Below, one piece after another: positions 1 to 9,602 of a stretch of DNA of 64,000 nt. Source of the DNA: Nitrincola lacisaponensis (GTDB taxonomy: Bacteria > Pseudomonadota > Gammaproteobacteria > Pseudomonadales > Balneatricaceae); the NCBI RefSeq assembly GCF_000691225.1, contig NZ_JMSZ01000021.1, forward strand, positions 45,764 to 109,763, given 5' to 3'. A program made the position numbers and the translations under genes. The notes below the pieces were generated by a model. It was not told where the DNA came from and ran no database searches. It saw only the letters and a list, made by a program, of their open reading frames with translations. Within the stretch, counting starts at the first letter, position 1. Each line of letters starts with the position of its first letter.

Positions 1-1
1 C

Positions 2-52
2 TCTTTCCCGGGACATTCTGCATTGATGAAAGGCAAGTTTATTGTTGAGTAA
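2..52 (+). CDS. Possible 3' end of a plus-strand gene entering from the left
   Basis: The second forward frame is open from the window edge to a TAA at 50-52 and ends in FPGHSALMKGKFIVE. It is followed 15 bases later by a strong hairpin, which is the layout expected for the end of a gene converging on the acyl-CoA synthetase. Only 16 codons are visible, so no family can be named, and a chance open frame of this length is quite possible. Confidence 0.25.
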   Translation, partial: SFPGHSALMKGKFIVE

Positions 53-67
53 CAGGTGAATGCAAGA

Positions 68-97
68 CACCGGATAACCCGGACGGGTTATCCGGTG
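68..97. terminator. Hairpin terminator downstream of the liu operon
   Basis: A perfect 13-bp inverted repeat (CACCGGATAACCC / GGGTTATCCGGTG) encloses a GGAC loop, 7 bases beyond the stop codon of the acyl-CoA synthetase on the minus strand. There is no long T run on either side, so it may act weakly, in both directions, or as a 3'-end stabiliser. It closes the whole minus-strand liu operon. Confidence 0.7.
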
Positions 98-104
98 GTT
101 ATGC

Positions 105-1793
105 TTATACGTCTTCCAGTCCCAGCTCTTTTACCGAGATTTCACGCATTTTGAATTTCTGAATTTTTCCGGTGACGGTCATTGGGAAGGTGTCTACAAA
201 CTTGAAGTAACGCGGTATTTTGAAGTGAGTAATTTTGCCTTTGCAGAAGTCACGCAAGGATTCATCACTCATCGGGTCGGCACCGGGTTGCAGTTTGATC
301 CAGGCGATCAGCTCCTCACCATATTTTTTGTCGGGAATGCCGGTCACCTGAACCTCGGCAATATCAGGGTGAGTGTATAAGAATTCTTCCACTTCTTTGG
401 GGTAGATGTTTTCTCCTCCCCGAATCACCATGTCCTTGATACGACCTTCGATTTTGATATAGCCCTCGTCATCCATACTCGCAAGGTCGCCTGTGTGCAT
501 CCATCCGGCTTCATCGATAGCTTCCTGAGTGCCTCTTTCGTTGTTCCAGTATTTCAGCATAACGCTGTAACCACGCGTGCAGAGTTCTCCGATTTCACCA
601 CGTGGCAGGATGCGGCCGGTTGCTGGATCTATGATTTTGCTTTCCAGGTGTGGCTGAGTCCGACCGACGGTCGTGACACGTTTTTCCAGTGAGTCAGAGG
701 CGCCGGTTTGTGTGGATACCGGGCTGGTTTCTGTCATGCCGTAAGCGATCTGAACTTCCTTCATGTTCATTTTGTTGATCACCTGCTTCATCACTTCGGT
801 AGGGCACAAGGAACCTGCCATAATCCCTGTTCGAAGGCTGGAGAGGTCCATCTTTTCAAAATCGGGATGCCCCAGCTCGGCAATGAACATGGTGGGCACG
901 CCGTAGAGGGCGGTAGCACGTTCCTGGTGTACGGCCTGCAGAACGGTGCCAGGGTCAAAACCTTCATCAGGGTAGATCATGGTTGAACCGTGTGTAACAC
1001 AACCCAGGTTGCCCATGACCATCCCGAAACAGTGATACAGCGGCACTGGAATCACCAGTCTGTCTTTTTCAGTAAACCCCATGCTCTCCGCAACAAAATA
1101 GCCATTATTGAGGATGTTGTGGTGAGACAGGGTGGCTCCTTTGGGGAAGCCTGTTGTGCCGGAGGTGTACTGGATATTGATAGGGTCGTCAAACTGCAAC
1201 TGTGATTGCGTCTGGTCGAGGGTTTCCTGCGGGATTTCTTTGTACAGTTCAATAAAATCCTGCCAGCGCCACATTCCTGGGTGTTTGTGGTCATCCAGGT
1301 TAATGATGCCTTTGAGTAACGGCAGCTTTTGCGATTTCAGCTGACCTTCGGCAGACATTTTCAGTTCCGGGGCCAGCTCATACAACATGCTGCGGTAATC
1401 AGAAACCTTGAAACGATCTGCAGTGACCAGGTAGCTGGTTTCAGATTGATTCAGGGCATATTCCAGTTCATGCGTACGATAGGCCGGGTTGATATTGACC
1501 AGAATAGCACCAATTTTTGCGGTTGCAAATTGTGTGAGTGTCCATTCGTAGCGGTTGGGCGACCAGATGCCGACTCTGTCACCGCGGCGCACGCCAAGTG
1601 CCAGGAACGCACGTGCGCAACGGTTTACCTGTTCATGCAGCTCTTGATAGGTCCATCGAATCCCCTGATGTAAAACGATCAGCGCATCGTTATCCGGGTA
1701 GCGGTTTGCCGTGGTATCAAACATGTCTCCTATAGTCATACCGATAAGAGGTTTTTGACTGATACCGCTGGTATAGCTTGGAAGTGTTGACAT
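105..1793 (-). CDS. AMP-forming acyl-CoA synthetase, last gene of the liu operon
   Basis: This 562-residue enzyme of the ANL superfamily should activate a carboxylic acid with ATP and CoA through an acyl-adenylate. Core motifs are clear: the P-loop-like [27 protein letters not shown], the hinge [18 protein letters not shown], and the C-terminal lysine in [15 protein letters not shown]. It has no membrane segment and should be cytoplasmic. The ATG at 1793 is chosen over one 10 codons upstream because GGAG lies 8 bases before it. It is the distal gene of the leucine operon, so a branched or short fatty acid, or acetoacetate left after HMG-CoA lyase, are candidate substrates. Medium-chain fatty acids are equally possible; specificity cannot be read from the sequence. 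Confidence 0.85.
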   Translation of the reverse strand: MSTLPSYTSGISQKPLIGMTIGDMFDTTANRYPDNDALIVLHQGIRWTYQELHEQVNRCARAFLALGVRRGDRVGIWSPNRYEWTLTQFATAKIGAILVNINPAYRTHELEYALNQSETSYLVTADRFKVSDYRSMLYELAPELKMSAEGQLKSQKLPLLKGIINLDDHKHPGMWRWQDFIELYKEIPQETLDQTQSQLQFDDPINIQYTSGTTGFPKGATLSHHNILNNGYFVAESMGFTEKDRLVIPVPLYHCFGMVMGNLGCVTHGSTMIYPDEGFDPGTVLQAVHQERATALYGVPTMFIAELGHPDFEKMDLSSLRTGIMAGSLCPTEVMKQVINKMNMKEVQIAYGMTETSPVSTQTGASDSLEKRVTTVGRTQPHLESKIIDPATGRILPRGEIGELCTRGYSVMLKYWNNERGTQEAIDEAGWMHTGDLASMDDEGYIKIEGRIKDMVIRGGENIYPKEVEEFLYTHPDIAEVQVTGIPDKKYGEELIAWIKLQPGADPMSDESLRDFCKGKITHFKIPRYFKFVDTFPMTVTGKIQKFKMREISVKELGLEDV

Positions 1794-1855
1794 AGCGCAG
1801 GCTCCATTATTTTTTTTATGCAAAGAGGCTGGTGTATTGTTAAGCTTATTGGCGA

Positions 1856-2428
1856 TTACCGGTGCAGGGCGTGATACTCCGTGTTCGGCACCATCTCGAC
1901 TGCAAGTGCGATACGGTTGGTCATGTTATAGAAACCGACCAGATTGCAGATATCCCAAATTCCCTGATCACTGAATCCGGCGTCACGCAACGGCTGAGAA
2001 TCTTCCGGAGTGACTTCTGCCGGTGTGCGGGTCAAGCGGGATGCATAATCCAGCATTGCCCTGTGGCGAGGTGAGAGTTTGGCACTGCGATAGTTCATCA
2101 CCAGATGCTCACCCAACTGCGGATCACCACTATACTCACGAACGGCTGCTCCATGTGCGACCAGACAGTAGAAGCACTTGTTGTCTGATGAAACGACAAC
2201 CGCAATCATTTCCCGCTCCAGCGTGCTCAGTTCACTTTCGCCAAACATCAGTTGGTTATAAAAGCGGGAAAACACCTCAAGCTGTTCCAGGTTCTGGCTG
2301 TATGCCTTCAGCACGTTCGGGATCATCCCCAGCTTTTCCTGGCACTTGTCAAAGTACTTTTGAACGGATTCTGGCAGCTCCGAATAGTCCGGGACGGGTA
2401 AATCCAGTGCAACAACTTTGCTATTCAT
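1856..2428 (-). CDS. Carboxymuconolactone decarboxylase/AhpD-like peroxidase-related protein
   Basis: This 190-residue protein belongs to the AhpD/CMD fold, in the peroxidase-related group. The signature [12 protein letters not shown] gives the CxxCxxxH redox motif at about residues 87-94, the pair used by AhpD-like proteins to reduce peroxides or act as a thiol relay. A helical N-terminal stretch with [16 protein letters not shown] is typical of the group. The start at 2428 is supported by GAGGAG 6 bases upstream; its first 8 bases overlap the end of the HMG-CoA lyase gene, so translation is probably coupled. It has no known role in leucine breakdown. It may protect the operon's flavin-dependent dehydrogenase step from peroxide, but that is inference. 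Confidence 0.85.
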   Translation of the reverse strand: MNSKVVALDLPVPDYSELPESVQKYFDKCQEKLGMIPNVLKAYSQNLEQLEVFSRFYNQLMFGESELSTLEREMIAVVVSSDNKCFYCLVAHGAAVREYSGDPQLGEHLVMNYRSAKLSPRHRAMLDYASRLTRTPAEVTPEDSQPLRDAGFSDQGIWDICNLVGFYNMTNRIALAVEMVPNTEYHALHR

Positions 2429-3329
2429 GGCAATCTCCTCTGGCCAGGGCAACTTTCGAACCGTTGTGACGACTAAGTGTGCGTGAAATCCAGTGACCCG
2501 TATTGATCAGTTGCTGGAGGTCTGTGCCGGTCTCTATGCCTAAGCCCTGCAGCAGATAGAGCACATCTTCTGTTGCCACATTACCTGAAGCACCTTTGGC
2601 GTAGGGACACCCGCCCAGACCTGCAACGGAGGCATCCACGACAGCGATACCTTCTTCCAGAACGGCGTACAGATTGGCGATTGCCTGGCCATAGGTGTCA
2701 TGAAAATGTGCCGCCAATCGATCGATGGGGACTTCCTTGCTCACCGCTTCCAGCATCCGCTTGGCTTTCAACGGGGTGCCGACGCCGATGGTGTCGCCCA
2801 GGGAGATTTCATAACAGCCCATCTCAAGCATGGCTTTTGCAACCCGCGCAACCTGCTGCGGATCAACCTCGCCCTGATAGGGGCAGCCCATCACGGTAGA
2901 GACATAGCCACGTACCCGGATACCGGCGTGCCGGGCGGTTTCCATGACCGGTGCAAAGCGTTCCAGGCTTTCTGCGATCGAGCAGTTAATGTTTTTCCGG
3001 GTAAAGGCTTCGGAAGCGGCGCTGAAGACAGCGACTTCATCTGCTTTAGCCTCAATCGCAGCTTCCAGCCCTTTCATGTTGGGGGTGAGGGCCGCATAGA
3101 TCACACCCGGTTGACGGCTGATGCCTGCCATGACGTCACTGGCATCACCCATCTGGGGCACCCACTTGGGTGATACAAAGCTGGCTGCTTCGATATGTGT
3201 GAGACCACATTGGCTTAGGCGGTTGATCAGTTCGACTTTAACAGTGGTCGGAATCAGCTCACCCGGTTCGTTTTGTAGCCCGTCACGCGGGCTCATTTCG
3301 AAGATTCGGACAGTGGTGGGGAAGCTCAT
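2421..3329 (-). CDS. liuE: Hydroxymethylglutaryl-CoA lyase
   Basis: The 302-residue enzyme cleaves 3-hydroxy-3-methylglutaryl-CoA to acetoacetate and acetyl-CoA, the last step of leucine catabolism. The TIM-barrel N-terminus has the metal and catalytic signature FEMSPRDGLQNE, and the C-terminal half carries the class signature GLGGCPYAKGASGNVATED with the active-site cysteine. A histidine pair in AAHFHDTYGQA supplies metal ligands. The length matches bacterial LiuE/MvaB. Its ATG overlaps the stop of the upstream biotin carboxylase gene by 4 bases, so the two are translated together. Confidence 0.96.
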   Translation of the reverse strand: MSFPTTVRIFEMSPRDGLQNEPGELIPTTVKVELINRLSQCGLTHIEAASFVSPKWVPQMGDASDVMAGISRQPGVIYAALTPNMKGLEAAIEAKADEVAVFSAASEAFTRKNINCSIAESLERFAPVMETARHAGIRVRGYVSTVMGCPYQGEVDPQQVARVAKAMLEMGCYEISLGDTIGVGTPLKAKRMLEAVSKEVPIDRLAAHFHDTYGQAIANLYAVLEEGIAVVDASVAGLGGCPYAKGASGNVATEDVLYLLQGLGIETGTDLQQLINTGHWISRTLSRHNGSKVALARGDCHE

Positions 3330-5320
3330 ACGGCAACCTCTTCATCACTGGTCACAGAAAGCAGTTCGGCACCTTCGGACACCAGTTCACCTTCGTTAAA
3401 GTAGATTTCATCCACCACTCCGGGTTTAGGTGCTTTGATGGCGTGTTCCATTTTCATCGCCTCCATGATCACCAGTGTTTGTCCCGCTTTCACTGTGTCA
3501 CCGGATTTCACCATGATGGCGACGACAGAGCCGTTCATCGGGGCGGTCAGGCTGCCGGCAGCACTGACATCTTCCAGGCCGAAGGTTTCTTCATGAGCTT
3601 CGCAGCGGAAAGATTCACCCTCATGAAAGACCACCAGCTCTTTACCCTGTTGGGTCGCATGCACCGTGATGCGATGGCCGTTAATCACGGCCTTGAGTTG
3701 ATCGTTAAGCAGGTCTGCTGCCAGAGTATACAGGCTGTCAGCGACACGTATTTCGTAATGCTGATCCTTCTCCAGCACTTTCAGCTCATGAATCTGATCT
3801 CCGACTTTGAGTGCCAGAGGCTTGGCGTATTCCGAGTTGAGGCGCCAGCTGTTTTGGTGGGCAAAAGGGGACCAGCGGTCTTCATTGTTGGGGTTAGGGC
3901 TGCGCTTCTGCTCGAGTAAAAAGCCAGCGGCCAAAACCAGCGCTTTATGCAGGTCCAGTTTGGCCGGTGGAAACAACAATGGACGATGCTTTTCAATAAA
4001 TCCGGTATCCAGGTTCGCTTCACGGAAAGGCTGAGCATCTGCCAATGCATGCAGGAAGCGGATGTTGGTTTTTACACCGTGAATGCGATACTGCTCGAGG
4101 GCGTGCACCATGCGGTTGATTGCCTGGTCACGGTTTTCATCCCAGACGATCAGTTTGGCGATCATCGGGTCATAATGCACACTGACCTCATCCCCCTCTA
4201 CTACACCGGTATCCACGCGAACATGAGCGCTTTCATCCGGCGTACGCAAATAGTTCAGCTGGCCTGTCGCGGGTAAAAAGTCATTATCCGGATCTTCTGC
4301 ATAGATGCGCGCTTCCAGGGCATGACCGCGTATGCGGATTTGATCCTGTTGTAACGGCAGGGGCGAGCCCTCAGCGACACGCAATTGCCATTCAACCAGA
4401 TCCTGGCCAGTGACCATCTCGGTGACCGGGTGCTCGACCTGAAGACGGGTGTTCATCTCCATAAAGAAGAAGGAACCATCCACGTCATAGAGGAACTCAA
4501 CCGTTCCGGCACCGACATAATGAATCGCTTGAGCTGCCTTAACCGCCGCTTCACCCATGGCAATGCGGGTTTCAGTTGATAACCCCGGTGCTGGCGCTTC
4601 TTCCAGAACCTTTTGATGACGACGTTGAACCGAGCAGTCACGCTCTGCCAGGTAAACACCATTACCATGGCTGTCACAGAAGACCTGAATTTCTACATGG
4701 CGCGGTTGCGTCAAATACCGCTCAATCAGCATGTCGGGATTACCGAATGCATTTTGGGCTTCGCGTTTGGCTGCCGACAGGGCATCATCAAACTCGTCAA
4801 TAGCATTCACAACGCGCATCCCTTTACCGCCGCCACCTGCAACGGCTTTTAACAGCAGGGGAAAGCCACACTTGAGTGCCTCTGCACGCAGTGTTTCAGG
4901 GCGTTGGTCATCGCCGTGATACCCTGGTACTAATGGGACACCGGCTTTTTCCATAATGGCTTTGGCGGCGGACTTTGAACCCATCGCGGCAATAGCCGCT
5001 GCGGGAGGGCCAATAAAGACGATGCCGTTTTGGCTGCAGGCATCAGCAAATTCGGTGTTCTCAGACAGAAAGCCGTACCCCGGATGAATTGCCTGGGCAC
5101 CACTTTGAAGCGCAATCTCGATAATTTTGTCGCCGCGCAGGTAGCTTTCACTGCTGGGCGCCGGGCCTAACAGAAAGGCTTCATCTGCCAGCGCCACATG
5201 GCGTGCATTACGGTCTGCTTCTGAGTAGACCGCAACACAACGAATCCCCAGACAGCGCGCGGTTTGAATCACGCGGCACGCAATTTCACCACGATTGGCG
5301 ATAAGAATTTTACTGAACAT
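3326..5320 (-). CDS. liuD: Methylcrotonyl-CoA carboxylase, biotin carboxylase/BCCP subunit
   Basis: This 664-residue alpha subunit carboxylates its own biotin with ATP and bicarbonate and passes the carboxyl group to LiuB. The order is biotin carboxylase N-domain (FSKILIANRGEIACRVI), ATP-grasp with AGGGGKGMRVV and EMNTRLQVEHPVTEM, C-domain, a linker, and a C-terminal biotinyl domain with EAMKMEH; the biotinylated lysine is near residue 623. The MKM motif and the position between liuC and liuE identify 3-methylcrotonyl-CoA rather than propionyl- or geranyl-CoA as the likely substrate. Only 2 bases separate it from liuC, and it overlaps liuE by 4. Confidence 0.95.
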   Translation of the reverse strand: MFSKILIANRGEIACRVIQTARCLGIRCVAVYSEADRNARHVALADEAFLLGPAPSSESYLRGDKIIEIALQSGAQAIHPGYGFLSENTEFADACSQNGIVFIGPPAAAIAAMGSKSAAKAIMEKAGVPLVPGYHGDDQRPETLRAEALKCGFPLLLKAVAGGGGKGMRVVNAIDEFDDALSAAKREAQNAFGNPDMLIERYLTQPRHVEIQVFCDSHGNGVYLAERDCSVQRRHQKVLEEAPAPGLSTETRIAMGEAAVKAAQAIHYVGAGTVEFLYDVDGSFFFMEMNTRLQVEHPVTEMVTGQDLVEWQLRVAEGSPLPLQQDQIRIRGHALEARIYAEDPDNDFLPATGQLNYLRTPDESAHVRVDTGVVEGDEVSVHYDPMIAKLIVWDENRDQAINRMVHALEQYRIHGVKTNIRFLHALADAQPFREANLDTGFIEKHRPLLFPPAKLDLHKALVLAAGFLLEQKRSPNPNNEDRWSPFAHQNSWRLNSEYAKPLALKVGDQIHELKVLEKDQHYEIRVADSLYTLAADLLNDQLKAVINGHRITVHATQQGKELVVFHEGESFRCEAHEETFGLEDVSAAGSLTAPMNGSVVAIMVKSGDTVKAGQTLVIMEAMKMEHAIKAPKPGVVDEIYFNEGELVSEGAELLSVTSDEEVAV

Positions 5321-5322
5321 TG

Positions 5323-6141
5323 TTATTCTTCTCCTGATTCCAGTGTGGAAGACCAGTTAGGGCGGCGTTTGTTCAGGAAAGCACTGAGTCCTTCCTGCCC
5401 TTCATCACTCACGCGAATATCGGCAATACGCTGAGTGGTTTCATCGATCACAGTTTGCGTGATGGGCAGGTGGCTGACAGCAAAAATCAGTGATTTGGCT
5501 GCTTGCATGGCCTGAGGACTGTTCTGATTCATGGTGCTAATAAAGGCTTGAGCGGCTGGCAGCAATTCACTGGCGTCATCAACCAGGTGGTGAACCAGGC
5601 CAAAGTCCTGTGCGGTTTGGGCATCAAATACTTCAGCGGTCAAAAAATAGCGTCTGGACTGCCGCTCTCCGATAGCGCGTATGACATACGGGCTGATCAC
5701 GGCGGGAATCAGGCCGATTTTGACTTCGCTCAGGCAGAAACGCGCATCACGGCTGGCAATAACAATGTCACAGCAAGCAGCAAGGCCGACTGCACCGCCA
5801 TAGGCCGCGCCCTTAACCAGTCCGATTACCGGTTTGCTAAAGTGGTTAAGCGAGTTCATCAACTGTGCAAGCTGACCTGCATCTGTCAGGTTTTCAGCAT
5901 GGCTGTTGTTGGCCATACGCTTCATCCAGTTCAGATCAGCTCCGGCTGAAAAGTGTTTTCCTTCAGAGCGAAGAATCAGTAGGCGAAGATCACTGTTTTG
6001 CTCTGCTTCATCCAGTTTGCTGATCAGTTGGCTGATCATGCTGTCATCGAAGGCGTTATGCTTATCCGGGCGATTCAGCACCAGTTCGGCGACACCTGTA
6101 TCCAGCATGCGAAGTGTGATGATTTCAGTCGTCTCAGACAT
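5323..6141 (-). CDS. liuC: Methylglutaconyl-CoA hydratase
   Basis: A 272-residue crotonase-fold enzyme, expected to hydrate 3-methylglutaconyl-CoA to HMG-CoA. The oxyanion-hole segments are visible as EGKHFSAGADLNWMKRM and KGAAYGGAVGLAACCD, followed by the active-site region LSEVKIGLIPAVISPYV. A start 10 codons downstream of the longest frame is preferred because TAAGGAGC sits 6 bases before the ATG at 6141, and this leaves 10 bases between it and the liuB stop. The assignment to this step rests on position between the two carboxylase subunits; on sequence alone it is a generic enoyl-CoA hydratase. Confidence 0.92.
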   Translation of the reverse strand: MSETTEIITLRMLDTGVAELVLNRPDKHNAFDDSMISQLISKLDEAEQNSDLRLLILRSEGKHFSAGADLNWMKRMANNSHAENLTDAGQLAQLMNSLNHFSKPVIGLVKGAAYGGAVGLAACCDIVIASRDARFCLSEVKIGLIPAVISPYVIRAIGERQSRRYFLTAEVFDAQTAQDFGLVHHLVDDASELLPAAQAFISTMNQNSPQAMQAAKSLIFAVSHLPITQTVIDETTQRIADIRVSDEGQEGLSAFLNKRRPNWSSTLESGEE

Positions 6142-6151
6142 TATCCGCTCC

Positions 6152-7759
6152 TTACATTCTGAACACGCCAAAGCGTGTTTCTTCGGTGGGGCGGTTGAGG
6201 GTGGCGGATAGACTCAGTGCGATCACTTCACGTGTTTGTGCCGGATCGATCACCCCGTCATCCCACAGGCGACCACTTGCGTAGTAGGGGTGACCCTGGT
6301 GCTCATAGGTGTCGATGATGGGTTTTTTAAACTCGGCTTCTTCTGAGTCTGACCAGGTTTTACCATTACGCTCCAGACTTTCACGACGTACCGTCGCCAG
6401 AACGCCTGCGGCCTGTTCACCCCCCATGACTGAGATGCGCGCATTGGGCCACATCCATAAAAAATCAGGATTATAGGCACGTCCACACATGCCATAGTTC
6501 CCCGCACCAAAGCTGCCACCAATCAGCACGGTGAGTTTGGGTACATTGGCACAAGCGACTGCCATGACCATTTTTGCGCCGTGCTTGGCGATACCCTCTG
6601 CCTCGTATTTGCGACCGACCATAAAACCGGTGATGTTTTGCAAGAAGAGCAGGGGAATATTGCGTTGGCAGCAGAGTTCGATGAAGTGCGCGCCTTTTTG
6701 AGCAGACTCTGTAAACAAGATGCCGTTATTGGCAATAATGCCGACAGGGTAGCCATGAATATTGGCAAAACCTGTGACCAGGGTGGTGCCATAAAACTGC
6801 TTGAACTCGTCAAACTCGGAGCCGTCCACTAAACGGGCAATCACTTCACGCACATCGAACGGCTTGCGCAGGTCGGTGCCGACAATGCCATAGAGTTCAT
6901 CGGCATCATATAAAGGCGCTTTGGGTGGTGCGATGGCGATATCGAGTTTCTTTTTACGGTTAAGATTCGCCATGCAACGTCGTGCTATTTGCAGGGCGTG
7001 CTGATCATTTTCAGCATAGTGATCGGCAACTCCGGAGATTTTACAGTGCACATCCGCACCACCCAGATCCTCGGCGCTGACCACTTCACCTGTAGCCGCT
7101 TTCACCAGTGGAGGGCCCGCCAAAAAGATTGTGCCCTGGTTACGCACGATGATCGACTCATCCGCCATGGCGGGTACATAAGCACCACCGGCGGTGCACA
7201 AGCCCATTACCACTGCAATTTGAGGAATGCCTTTGGCAGACATGCGTGCCTGGTTATAAAAGATACGACCAAAATGATCACGATCCGGAAACACTTCATC
7301 CTGGCGCGGCAGATTGGCACCGCCTGAGTCCACCAGATAGATGCAGGGCAGGTGATTCTGCTCGGCAATTTCTTGAGCACGAAGATGCTTTTTCACGGTT
7401 AAGGGGTAATAGGTACCGCCTTTGACCGTGGCATCGTTGGCAATGATCATGCATTCGACGCCGGAGACGCGGCCAATGCCGGTGATCAGACCGGCAGCAG
7501 GAACCTCTTCATCATATACCTTGTACGCCGCTAATTGAGACAGCTCCAAAAAGGGGGAGCCATCATCAATCAGGCGATTGATCCGCTCACGCGGCAGGAG
7601 TTTACCGCGCGCCAGGTGTCTGGCCTGATAATCAGCTCCGCCACCCTGTTGAACCTTGGCTATTTTTTCCTTCAGATCTGAAACCGCGAGGGTCATCGCA
7701 TCTGCTTTGGCTCTGAATTCATCAGAGCGGGCATTTATTTTGGTCTGCAGAATGGGCAT
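6152..7759 (-). CDS. liuB: Methylcrotonyl-CoA carboxylase, carboxyltransferase subunit
   Basis: The 535-residue beta subunit transfers carboxyl from biotin on LiuD to 3-methylcrotonyl-CoA, giving 3-methylglutaconyl-CoA. It has the two crotonase-like carboxyltransferase halves: CoA-binding residues around [21 protein letters not shown] and [16 protein letters not shown] in the first, and [16 protein letters not shown] and [16 protein letters not shown] in the second. The length is the family norm. It lies between liuA (24 bases) and liuC (10 bases) in the same operon, which separates it from the propionyl-CoA and geranyl-CoA paralogues. Confidence 0.96.
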   Translation of the reverse strand: MPILQTKINARSDEFRAKADAMTLAVSDLKEKIAKVQQGGGADYQARHLARGKLLPRERINRLIDDGSPFLELSQLAAYKVYDEEVPAAGLITGIGRVSGVECMIIANDATVKGGTYYPLTVKKHLRAQEIAEQNHLPCIYLVDSGGANLPRQDEVFPDRDHFGRIFYNQARMSAKGIPQIAVVMGLCTAGGAYVPAMADESIIVRNQGTIFLAGPPLVKAATGEVVSAEDLGGADVHCKISGVADHYAENDQHALQIARRCMANLNRKKKLDIAIAPPKAPLYDADELYGIVGTDLRKPFDVREVIARLVDGSEFDEFKQFYGTTLVTGFANIHGYPVGIIANNGILFTESAQKGAHFIELCCQRNIPLLFLQNITGFMVGRKYEAEGIAKHGAKMVMAVACANVPKLTVLIGGSFGAGNYGMCGRAYNPDFLWMWPNARISVMGGEQAAGVLATVRRESLERNGKTWSDSEEAEFKKPIIDTYEHQGHPYYASGRLWDDGVIDPAQTREVIALSLSATLNRPTEETRFGVFRM

Positions 7760-7783
7760 GGTTATGCTCCCGGTAAAAAGCCA

Positions 7784-8950
7784 TCAATTATTGAGGAACA
7801 GCTCGCGGCCAATCAGCATGCGACGAATTTCGGAGGTGCCTGCACCGATTTCATAGAGTTTGGCGTCACGCAACAGGCGTCCGGTCGGGTATTCATTGAT
7901 ATAGCCGTTACCACCGAGTAATTGAATGGCGTCCAGTGCTATCTGAGTTGCCATCTCTGCAGAATACAGAATGACACCGGCAGCATCTTTACGCGTGGTT
8001 TCGCCACGATCTGCGGCCATCGCCACCATATAAACATAGGATTTTGCGGCGTTCATGCGGGTGTACATATCGGCCAGCTTGCCTTGTACCAGTTCAAACT
8101 CACCGATCGCTTTACCGAACTGTTTCCGGTCACGCACATAGGGTACAACGATATCCATTGCCGCTTGCATAATACCAAGTGGGCCACCGGCCAGTACCAG
8201 GCGCTCATAATCCAGTCCTGACATCAAGACTTTAACGCCGCCATTCAGCTCGCCCAGCAGGTTCTCTTTGGGTACTTTGCAGTCCTGGAACACCAGTTCA
8301 CAGGTGTTTGAGCCACGCATACCCAGCTTGTCGAGTTTTTGAGCCTGGGTGAATCCAGGGCTATCCCGCTCAACAATAAAAGCAGAAATTCCCTTCGGAC
8401 CGGCACTCACATCGGTTTTGGCGTAAATGACATAGACATGTGCATCAGGGCCATTGGTGATCCACATTTTGTTGCCGTTCAGCAGGTAGTGATCGCCGGC
8501 ATCACGAGCCGTGAGTTTCATGGAAACCACATCTGAGCCTGCATTGGGTTCAGACATGGCCAGTGCACCGATATGTTCACCGGTAATCAGCTTGGGCAGG
8601 TATTTCTCTTTCTGCGCCTGGTTTCCGTTACGGTTGATCTGGTTAATACAGAGGTTGGAGTGGGCTCCATAGGAGAGGGCAACAGATGCAGAGGCGCGGC
8701 TAATTTCTTCCATGGCAAGCACATGAGCCAGGTAGCCCATACCTGAACCACCAAACTCTTCATCGGCAGTGATGCCCAAGAGTCCCATATCACCAAACTT
8801 TTTCCATAGATCCGCAGGAAAAAGATTGGCCTGATCAATTTCAGCGGCTCTGGGCGCGATTTCTGCTGCAGCAAAGCTGTTGATCTGCTGACGGAGCATG
8901 TCCAGTGTTTCGCCAAGACCAAAATTCAGTTCGGAGTATTGAGAGATCAT
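7784..8950 (-). CDS. liuA: Isovaleryl-CoA dehydrogenase
   Basis: A 388-residue FAD-dependent acyl-CoA dehydrogenase that converts isovaleryl-CoA to 3-methylcrotonyl-CoA and feeds electrons to ETF. The two family signatures are present: [18 protein letters not shown] and [20 protein letters not shown]. The catalytic glutamate falls in [15 protein letters not shown], the helix position characteristic of isovaleryl-CoA dehydrogenases, whereas most relatives place it near the C-terminus; here the C-terminal motif reads [11 protein letters not shown]. It is the first structural gene after liuR, 23 bases downstream. Confidence 0.96.
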   Translation of the reverse strand: MISQYSELNFGLGETLDMLRQQINSFAAAEIAPRAAEIDQANLFPADLWKKFGDMGLLGITADEEFGGSGMGYLAHVLAMEEISRASASVALSYGAHSNLCINQINRNGNQAQKEKYLPKLITGEHIGALAMSEPNAGSDVVSMKLTARDAGDHYLLNGNKMWITNGPDAHVYVIYAKTDVSAGPKGISAFIVERDSPGFTQAQKLDKLGMRGSNTCELVFQDCKVPKENLLGELNGGVKVLMSGLDYERLVLAGGPLGIMQAAMDIVVPYVRDRKQFGKAIGEFELVQGKLADMYTRMNAAKSYVYMVAMAADRGETTRKDAAGVILYSAEMATQIALDAIQLLGGNGYINEYPTGRLLRDAKLYEIGAGTSEIRRMLIGRELFLNN

Positions 8951-8973
8951 ATCTGTACCCTGTTTTGTTATTT

Positions 8974-9432
8974 TTAGTGGAGAGACGAATCCAGAGTGGA
9001 GTTATCCGTCAGCTGATGAGATGTTTCAGATTTCGACTTCTTGCTGCGTAACTCCTGAAGCGCTGCTTCACAACGGGCTTGAGCGCTGTCCAGCTCAATT
9101 TTGGCCATTTGAATATCGTTCAGTTGCGTTTCAAGTTGCTGTTTCTTCTGATCGAGGGTTTCAAGCATCTTCAGTAGCTGTCGTTCACTGCCACTTTCTG
9201 TTTCATCCCATAATTCGAACAGTTCACGTGATTCTGCCAGTGAAAATCCGAGTCGCTTTCCGCGCAATATCAATTTGAGTCTCACCCTATCCTTGGAGCT
9301 GTAGATCCGTGTCTGGCCTCTGCGCTCGGGTTTGAGCAAACCTTGATCTTCATAGAAGCGGATGCTGCGTGTGGTGATATCAAACTCATTCGCAAGCTCG
9401 CTGATGGAATAGGTTTTTTTAGGGTTTCCCAT
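8974..9432 (-). CDS. liuR: MerR-family regulator of branched-chain amino acid catabolism
   Basis: A 152-residue DNA-binding protein with a MerR winged helix at residues 7-75 ([26 protein letters not shown]) followed by a long coiled coil of about 45 residues ([20 protein letters not shown]) and a short polar tail. It lacks the cysteine cluster of metal-sensing MerR proteins, in keeping with LiuR, which responds to a CoA or acid intermediate. It is the first gene of the liu operon, so it should regulate itself. Two palindromes in the divergent gap at 9487-9502 and 9536-9551 are the likely targets. Confidence 0.93.
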   Translation of the reverse strand: MGNPKKTYSISELANEFDITTRSIRFYEDQGLLKPERRGQTRIYSSKDRVRLKLILRGKRLGFSLAESRELFELWDETESGSERQLLKMLETLDQKKQQLETQLNDIQMAKIELDSAQARCEAALQELRSKKSKSETSHQLTDNSTLDSSLH

Positions 9433-9486
9433 GAGGAATTTCCTTCGACTTCAGAATTGCAGTTGGTCATTCGAGCTTAAACAAAG

Positions 9487-9502
9487 TTTACGTAAACGTA
9501 AA
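9487..9502. promoter_or_regulatory. LiuR-like operator, liuR-proximal
   Basis: TTTACGTAAACGTAAA is a perfect inverted repeat of TTTACGT/ACGTAAA with a 2-base spacer. It lies 54 bases upstream of the liuR start codon and fits the type of palindrome reported for LiuR in proteobacteria. Regulation by LiuR is inferred from position and symmetry. Confidence 0.75.
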
Positions 9503-9535
9503 GATAGATGGATCAAAATATTTCTGAGGCATACC

Positions 9536-9551
9536 TTTACGTAAAGGTAAA
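9536..9551. promoter_or_regulatory. LiuR-like operator, synthetase-proximal
   Basis: TTTACGTAAAGGTAAA matches the neighbouring palindrome except for one base in the right half. It is also embedded in a separate perfect 18-bp palindrome, 9532-9549. It stands 51 bases before the plus-strand synthetase gene, so one regulator can control both divergent operons. Confidence 0.7.
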
Positions 9552-9602
9552 GCTGTGTTATCAATTGCCCAAGAAAAAATATAAAAAACAGAGGCAGGCA
9601 TT

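Noticed and set aside
5503..5949. 148-codon plus-strand frame opposite liuC
   Set aside because: It lies wholly within liuC, whose motifs are clear, and its product looks like random translation with many His/Gln/Cys.
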